Position numbers and translations under genes: made by a program
Shown: positions 25,101 to 26,345 of the stretch, piece by piece
Layout: each line of letters opens with the position of its first letter
Numbering within the stretch: the first letter of the stretch is position 1
Assembly: GCA_945900695.1 (NCBI GenBank)
Contig: CAMDJU010000006.1
Span: 1 to 26,345, forward strand
From: Bordetella parapertussis
GTDB taxonomy: Bacteria > Pseudomonadota > Gammaproteobacteria > Burkholderiales > Burkholderiaceae_C
Length of the DNA: 26,345 nt
Direction: 5' to 3'
Notes under the pieces: model-generated
What the model was told of the DNA's origin: nothing
The model's database searches: none
Seen by the model: the letters and a program-made list of their open reading frames with translations, nothing else

Positions 25101-26345
25101 CAGCGTGTTGACATCGCACACCGGGGCTCGGGCACTTTCACCCTGAGCCTGGCCCACGAAGGCCAGACCTACAGCACCGACGCGCTCGAGCTGGGCGCGA
25201 GCGAGCAGCAGGTGCAGGCCGCCCTGAACCGTGCCCTGGGCGATGTGGGCAGCGTCACCGTCACCGCGCCCGCAGAAGGCAGTTACCTGGTCGTCTTCGG
25301 CGGCGATTTGGCCGGCAAGAACCTGGCGGCGCTGACCGCCGTCACCACCAGCGACCCAGCCCGTTTCATCCAGACCGAGCAACAGGGCCAGCGCGGCGTG
25401 GGGGCCAGCTATGCGATCGACTTGCAAGCGCCCGAGGGCACCACCGAGTTCAATGCGCAGGTCGAGCTGAATGGCGTGGTCTACACCGCTGAAGGGCTGG
25501 GCGTCGACCTGACGGCCGCCCAGGTGCGCACGCAGTTGTTGGGCGCTGTGTCTGAAGAGGGTGAGGAGCTCAGTGCCGCAGGCTTGACCCTGATCGTCAA
25601 GGCCGGCGAGCAGGCCGGTCAGTGGACCGTCTCCTTTGGCATGACGAGCGAGGGCTTGACCGCCTCAGGCCTGCGCACGGCCCTGATCGCGCCTGATGAA
25701 GAAGCACCCGCCGAGCCCGGGGAAGAGGAGCCGGCCAAGCCCGTGAAGGGCGCCATGGCCGTGGGCGGCCTGGTCGTGCGCAACGATGTGCGCGCCGTGG
25801 CCCAGGCCTACATCCGCTTTGCCCAGCTCACCGCCGGCTCGGTCAGCGTGGCCGTGTCGGAGGCGGCCAGCATCGAGGCCAGCCTGGAGGCGGTGGCCGA
25901 GGCCAGCGGCGGCACGGGCAAAGGCCTGGCCGTGGGCGGCGCGATTGCCACCAACCTCATCCTCAACCAGTCGGCTGCCTTCATCTCGGACAGCAGCATC
26001 ACCACTGAAGAAGACGGCGTTAGCGTCGAGGGCAGCAACACCGCCAGCATCAGCGCCACCAACAACAGTTCCATCAGCTCGGACGGCACCTCGGTGGGCG
26101 TGACGCTGGCCTTCAACACCATAGGCTGGCAGGCGCAAAACGTGCTCTTTGCCGCCATCGACGCCCTGGTGGGCAGCGAGATCGGCGACGAAGAAAAAGC
26201 CCAGGTCAAAGCCTACTTGCACAACACCGATGTGGACTCGGCCGGCGCAGTGACTGTCAGTGCCACCAATGAAGCCGAGATCCTGTCCGAGATCAAAAAC
26301 GAGGTTTCATCCGCTCTGCCCGAGCCGCCCAGCCCGCTCGATTCG
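13101..26345 (+). CDS. Giant LEPR-XLL-type repeat protein (C-terminus beyond window)
   Basis: One uninterrupted frame of 4,415 visible codons, start ATG at 13101 overlapping the previous stop; I read the same frame at many points to the window end and met no stop. Residues 24-36, ERLEDRILLSAEP, match the LEPR-XLL / planctomycete-extracellular N-terminal motif found on giant secreted proteins. There is no hydrophobic signal peptide; the first 23 residues are basic. Then: an irregular beta-rich region (to about residue 640); solenoid units of about 290-310 aa with the core LAFNTIGW; two other repeat types at about 1985-4217; then the solenoid again. Acidic Asp/Ala/Glu linkers separate blocks, a Gly-Thr run lies at about 3567-3611, and no cysteine or RTX GGxGxD repeat was seen. 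Likely a surface-attached or released filamentous adhesin or matrix protein. It is more GC-rich and CTG-biased than the operon genes. Confidence 0.93.
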   Translation, partial: MKKIKSRPFHFISGAFRRSRSTVERLEDRILLSAEPLVQFNRVDSEQALVVENLAHQVDPRPIDSLDIATISSIASLIDLTKPQADQSSKFNWTGSTSSLLKLNSQLSALVLDLGEGSSQMSLSNDGNGMLRLSRLDDQVPKQGENPYDFVFAKPTSILGIRGEGGLDRLIIDNVDLGATSLSVDAESISIPSTSTLTGQNNVLLMARDSFAGDLGQLTVGADDLELSASIDVAGSMQVVGNVVLAAQVSVELEQEVTLTGYYAVNGSTTARVRVADGASITAQTLALSAITESRWALAANDGLIGGRLALDLTQTTESLVEGGVDISVAPEADAEGNLGVGLLIEAIDWTDASVVLDMADGKITGLSKETKAGQALEGFELGWTQIDVVRKTVAGLGSQEDTANPTRISSADGLVHIAAASLDGAGNEDGENAGVYGSVMSSLVGLHINNIDHDVQAFVANSALEVGALNVYALNETSAVANGKIARNKVEGSTEAWIKGADLSSSGAVALIAQDLASFTATSEGFSADIPKLDTLKVGIASTTNTVNRKVSAYLLSSTVSASDMAVLASNDSTLSVSLESMAVFDSEATEGEAPAEGGGSDMQMAFGGTFAWNQFNGQVLAYVEDSTLETTEGDLAVQAVNSAALEAQSKAGTAVSSGAAAGASLAFNAVGWDMGNIAAAGLNSILGTDIGATASPLLTQAYVRGSDLTVAGEMSVSAENTMGIEALISNAADVLGGGTGLSVGAAMILASNRVRSDTRAFVDGKKQLAGADQALLDVGGGLSVSAIDDAGISADVSMSSNVAGGSGTTVAAGGVFSLNDVRSQVAADAWSLTLTTGADASITASATAQISATLSGEVVASAEEGAADEAAAEPTADAGADAGSGEAGGSGAISVAANGLIATNRILIDADASLRDSLVTVGGSLGVEAENTATIDAENTASTESAGVAAGVVLAFNTIGWKPQNIFSAAIDTLIGSDALGQTDSAQSSAEITNTTLDVGEDLTLTAVTVPQINASIENTVQSSGGVAVGLTLASNLVSADAHVLLTPKNEAGVMELPDDTVFAIGGHVLIKASDTSGIVARIGAATGSEGQAAVGAQLVRNDVRSTVNTLVDSAAIEAEGDVTLLARGSASITALLSDQELPELKEPDAADEEAAADEEADPEAAAGDAPAEEEIAAEEEPTAEELIAAQEEAAAEEEAAAASMAFKGLIATNLVLSDVRATVLDSDISAGGDLIARARNAAHIEAENTAKADADGAAVGVTLAFNTIGWKAQNVLFNALDALLGTSIGDEQPAQILATVSGSNLAAGGDLSVEAEAQEQIAATIVNEANASGASVAAGMVLASNLLSARARATVAPALKATEKVSLSAGGSITVSAVDEAGVAADVSMVASSGGAAAVGGLVVRNDVRSDVFAEVDRVQGEAGEDFTVLALESASIEATLSGETKSLEAAADPAADAGDDAVVDAGADAGADPGAEGEADADAAAGSPLAVNGLIATNLVLSSAQARITHSELSVDGNLAVQADNISTVTADNSATLESDGTAVGVTLAFNTIGWKPQNLFANAIDALLGTDALGQEQPAVVSALVLATTFTVGGDVAVQAGGLDEEEDAPVGATISATITNESVANGASASASFVLASNKISTTSQAWVGPLTPAQAAIDGATASIDMALLVGGNMDVLATDAGTIEAEVTMAATSGGGTAVGGVVVMNDLRGVVLASVDRVDLTAAGDVTIAASEASSLSSMLSGSTESPPEDPDAADAEAEADAGADAGGATGAAGGAGGAGAASPMAINALIANNVVLGSSRALLTKSSVQADGSLTVQADNVSEITAENTATMSSGGSAVGATLAFNTMGWESQNVLFKAVDALVGSEIGDEDPLVALAKMETVKLDIGGDLNVLASMAATLSATTSNEASSEGAGAAASIVVTSNMVSTDAQAFILQPEDSEDYALSVAGAVTVQADDAPSIVADTVVTATSSGEAGDEAGDGDYLDVTYRSGEGEVELAFGDQVMVEDGHEAGGNIGRIYRYMGAGESLDLSEVNYEHSGLWYELLPPKGFVGDVLTFLDSAMPSIEREIVLTTIPMGGVESDVGFKFAAGWGDLSVSDFLSGVNGDKKGGLTGTEQGITLDTGSLLGRAGPELSLELIFPNPELPYYSYEEVLGTLNHGGEAHDWGVRASVGWPDAKLFDLINLPALIDGRFEPLLPEFTASVFFGDLEIDSLTFLPAQFVVQLPTVRVTVLGKPVELVYSSEIVIDTPDHLQEFVDEDLEPLVVEIPMMDLDALMKVQGLEDRAEDYWDDALVIDVSNPELPYFEEEFIFTTVEMGGQEWDVGLKVGAGWQDTTLLDMLTGEAKPAGISALETGIKIQAGATEILGYNVQGPELNLELILPNPELPYYEYRYALGQVPLIPPVDGETTPADVAAEPVMVDWGLELAVGWEDTLLLDLIDMEAWLQGEFELQLPELDLRMYVELPEEGAEAGSIAPFLPEFFDVALPSFKLTLLGTEMALGFGTSITFKTPAAYAAYIDTNLPRGQASLPGLDLDVGLDALLNGTEVSLAEMKFVPTGNELVVDVTDVDSVYEALLEVIQIIPGNYALAEPKIQGLVFGIPIEFDVPIDNFSSEWLGFTLTEFSLEDVLPESVYSLIAPFVDTDSDTVEFELPTVDLGAVGPAIGDLPYFEESVAIDLGSEDEPLEFGIKVGAGWKDTTLADMLLSDPVDAGIVPLDLGVRFQSPGIAITVPMLDIGPYTLQGPALDIELILPEVDLPYLEYQQALGKLNVQAQQTGETLPVTEVNWGLELALGWQDMQLTDLVDMAAWLEGDFSVAMPEMDLRLYVDLPEGDDLPEIKAFLPQYFDIALPSFKATILGKELAIGFGTTVRYETPEEYADYIDAKLAPVKARLPGIDIDAAIDLLLAGDDLDALALKGLIATPSDDAIEVDLTDLESVNDAFETLIQVIPERYRIADPSFSGKIFGVAIDSKIPLSQLAPELVEFSLSEILPESVYQLMEPFIRPMGANEAPVLITLPELELPDIGPSVPFVEQFVDLLKTMPSQVRLFNPTVSAALLGISIEQTLPLTEVAQLIADELGIELFTFEVNEDDPSESYIEFSILEVMDQLPETLQDILGYLIDDEEPEEGEEPKEPMELRAVELDLGDFTPAGMQQYVPYVKLGTALLNKLGLKLPFLNLDPQSSDPVAEAETGDAGSDETPPETEVVGGVTWTTAEAALKPAAAVNEVQTLALDIDASLGLGSERSFKLALGKSKVTDAIKVLPLGGTAVAEQQQITVLQSDVNKRFALKIGTWTSSEIIYSGNPEFDAKKISDALATHPDIASAKVRYGTDAQSRRTFTIDFVTEAAASPNLAQLQVLPSATNAGKLAFASSTLRDGSAANSAANQTALIQTALDKTFGAGLITVSAGAQGSYLLSMASRYASTNLDQLQVSEATLGVKASTATQTEGKAATGPSYLIDLQAKSDQTLFDLRLTASGVEYTVDDVAVGVTASQLAAKLAAATDAKGKTLLENGIQKPTVKLGSESGQWLVAFAAGTAEVEIQTSLKKAPVQGGGTGAGTGTGTGTGTGTGSGTGTGTGAGTGTGTGSSAGTGTDTGTETPTEPELDWVDATQMVARVEGVSELQVLDLNVAPGTLGADSVFSLALGKTKITDPIALLSLGEKTNEQQVLKIINTQANVNKRFVLKLGDKTSAPLTFANSPLKDAETIRAAVAGLLGVSAPKTGGPIKVTWDTSNNVSTFTISFSGALAARDIAQITAERVPVVGASLPPNTLNFNTSTLKEGSEGHTRDDQVALVQAALDKTFGEGQITVSVAEDGSYLLAMDGRYANANVEQMRVITDAAAAAFAQGKVSTLREGSTVAVNQGYSLTFTKTYGAQRFQLYVSSDKDLPATPFHYNWAENPANTIRDLKAEYVRVLNSPEAALGMVVTADDIKVTRDASYQGQGNRYQVELVGQLAGKSVPGLSMSSEKLSFKFASTQAGANRTDETQRVDIAHRGSGTFTLSLAHEGQTYSTDALELGASEQQVQAALNRALGDVGSVTVTAPAEGSYLVVFGGDLAGKNLAALTAVTTSDPARFIQTEQQGQRGVGASYAIDLQAPEGTTEFNAQVELNGVVYTAEGLGVDLTAAQVRTQLLGAVSEEGEELSAAGLTLIVKAGEQAGQWTVSFGMTSEGLTASGLRTALIAPDEEAPAEPGEEEPAKPVKGAMAVGGLVVRNDVRAVAQAYIRFAQLTAGSVSVAVSEAASIEASLEAVAEASGGTGKGLAVGGAIATNLILNQSAAFISDSSITTEEDGVSVEGSNTASISATNNSSISSDGTSVGVTLAFNTIGWQAQNVLFAAIDALVGSEIGDEEKAQVKAYLHNTDVDSAGAVTVSATNEAEILSEIKNEVSSALPEPPSPLDS
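13170..13208 (+). other. LEPR-XLL-like export motif
   Basis: Encodes ERLEDRILLSAEP at residues 24-36 of the giant protein, preceded by a basic stretch (FRRSRSTV). The classical form is LEPRxLLSAdP; here the third position of the core is Asp (LED). That is the form common in the planctomycete extracellular motif (LEDRxLLA, Pfam PF07595). The role of this motif is thought to be export or processing, but it is unproven. Confidence 0.85.
13209..15000 (+). other. Irregular beta-rich N-terminal region of giant protein
   Basis: About 600 residues without an obvious long repeat. Short strand-like periodicities (V-x-V-x-A, L-x-L-x-A) recur, as in SLSVDAESISIPSTS and TLALSAITESRWALA, consistent with a beta-solenoid start such as that of filamentous haemagglutinin-like proteins. 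It is a domain of the CDS, not a separate gene. Confidence 0.55.
15693..15782 (+). other. Acidic low-complexity linker 1
   Basis: About 30 residues rich in Ala, Asp, Glu and Gly (for example EPTADAGADAGSGEAGGSG), just before the first full GLIATN unit. Confidence 0.75.
16521..16718 (+). other. Acidic low-complexity linker 2 (longest)
   Basis: About 66 residues dominated by Glu and Ala with repeated EEAAA and AEEE blocks, at the same place in the unit as the other linkers but twice as long and Glu- rather than Asp-rich. Confidence 0.78.
17454..17573 (+). other. Acidic low-complexity linker 3
   Basis: About 40 residues, Asp-Ala-Gly rich (DAGADAGADPGAEGEADADA), ending directly before PLAVNGLIATN. 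Confidence 0.76.
18360..18473 (+). other. Acidic/glycine low-complexity linker 4
   Basis: About 38 residues: first Asp/Glu/Ala (DAADAEAEADAGADAGG), then Gly/Ala (AAGGAGGAGAA), directly before PMAINALIANN. Confidence 0.76.
19053..22740 (+). repeat. Repeat module B (VGAGW / DWGLELAVGW units)
   Basis: Three beta-rich units within the giant protein. Landmarks: VGAGWxDTTL-type segments with Trp codons at 19407, 20127 and 21219; then GPELxLELILPNPELPYYEY; then DWG/NWG at 19626, 20397 and 21492 followed by LELAVGWxDxxLxDL; then FDVALPSFKxTxLG and GFGT. Units are unequal (720 and 1,092 nt between Trp codons) because the second contains an extra block (IPIEFDVPIDNFSS region) that recurs after the third. 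Rich in Pro-Glu-Leu strands and acidic; I recognise no named domain. Confidence 0.8.
22741..25751 (+). repeat. Repeat module C (LALGKxKxTD / VNKRF units)
   Basis: Two long related units in the giant protein. The pair LALGKSKVTD ... VNKRFALKIG and LALGKTKITD ... VNKRFVLKLG has its VNKRF Asn codons at 22986 and 24174 (1,188 nt, 396 aa apart). Each is followed by LxxALDKTFGxGxITVS and a SYLLxM strand. A shorter third version (QAALNRALGDVGSVTVT, then SYLVVF) ends the module near 25320, followed by a domain to 25680 and an acidic tail. The alternation of a short helix and 'GSYL' strand resembles repeat domains of other giant surface proteins; I cannot name it. Confidence 0.75.
23799..23934 (+). 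repeat. Hexanucleotide repeat encoding a Gly-Thr run
   Basis: About 22 copies of a six-base unit (ACAGGT/ACAGGC, decaying to ACSGGA downstream) encode alternating Gly and Thr with a few Ser and Ala. It separates the two module C units. The unit length is a multiple of three, so slippage changes protein length without frameshift. Confidence 0.9.
25752..26345 (+). repeat. Solenoid array A resumes (interrupted unit plus next unit)
   Basis: Begins with AMAVGGLVVRNDVRA, the second half of an array A unit, continues through SIEASLEAVAEASGG, then a new unit start GGAIATNLIL at 25938 and the core VTLAFNTIGWQAQN with LAFN at 26106. It runs into the window end. Unlike the earlier units, no long acidic linker sits between SIEASL and the new unit. 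Confidence 0.85.

Noticed and set aside
15099..26140. Repeated LAFNTIGW DNA segments as a mobile element or insertion-sequence remnant
   Set aside because: All copies are in the same reading frame, have no terminal inverted repeats or transposase, and encode a consistent protein repeat.

Overview
The window looks like chromosomal DNA of a Gram-negative proteobacterium. Gene content (TolC-type outer-membrane protein, periplasmic adaptors, a 7TM-DISM sensor kinase) and base and codon style (moderate-to-high GC, heavy TTG leucine use upstream) suggest a betaproteobacterium of the Burkholderiales. The taxonomic guess is an inference. No tRNA, rRNA, CRISPR array or insertion sequence was seen.

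Layout. (1) Positions 1-2459, minus strand: a two-component pair, a 7TM-DISM histidine kinase followed by an OmpR/PhoB-type response regulator that is cut by the window edge. (2) Positions 2460-2677: an AT-rich divergent intergenic region with a 10-bp direct repeat spaced 21 bp, a candidate regulator site. (3) Positions 2678-13101, plus strand: a compact operon of a SapC-family protein, a TolC-like outer-membrane protein, a periplasmic adaptor, a GAF-domain/HlyD adaptor, a PqqD-like/M50 protease/HlyD fusion, a short SecA-like ATPase and an unrecognised 310-aa cytosolic protein. The last four junctions (7962, 10139, 12169, 13101) are stop/start overlaps. (4) Positions 13101-26345 and beyond: a giant open frame of at least 4,415 codons. 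Its N-terminus carries a LEPR-XLL-like motif (ERLEDRILLSAEP). The rest is mostly repeated beta-rich modules, and I saw no cysteine codon.

How it may work together. The set looks like a dedicated export machine plus its giant surface or secreted substrate. It has an outer-membrane channel and three proteins with barrel-sandwich (HlyD-like) domains, but no ABC, RND or MFS inner-membrane pump anywhere in the window. The only recognisable energy source is the SecA-like ATPase, which lacks the wing, two-helix-finger and zinc C-terminal parts of ordinary SecA. The only polytopic inner-membrane protein in the operon is the M50 protease-HlyD fusion, which carries an N-terminal PqqD/RRE-like domain of the kind that binds leader peptides elsewhere. 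My working hypothesis is a hybrid secretion system: the LEPR-XLL head is recognised by the PqqD-like domain, threaded or powered by the mini-SecA, perhaps processed by M50, and passed through adaptors to TolC. The divergent two-component pair may control it.

The giant protein has a readable plan: N-terminal LEPR head, an irregular beta-rich region, then about 300-aa solenoid units marked by the core AFNTIGW. One of these units appears to be interrupted by about 2,230 residues of two other repeat types, after which the same unit resumes and the array continues past the window end.
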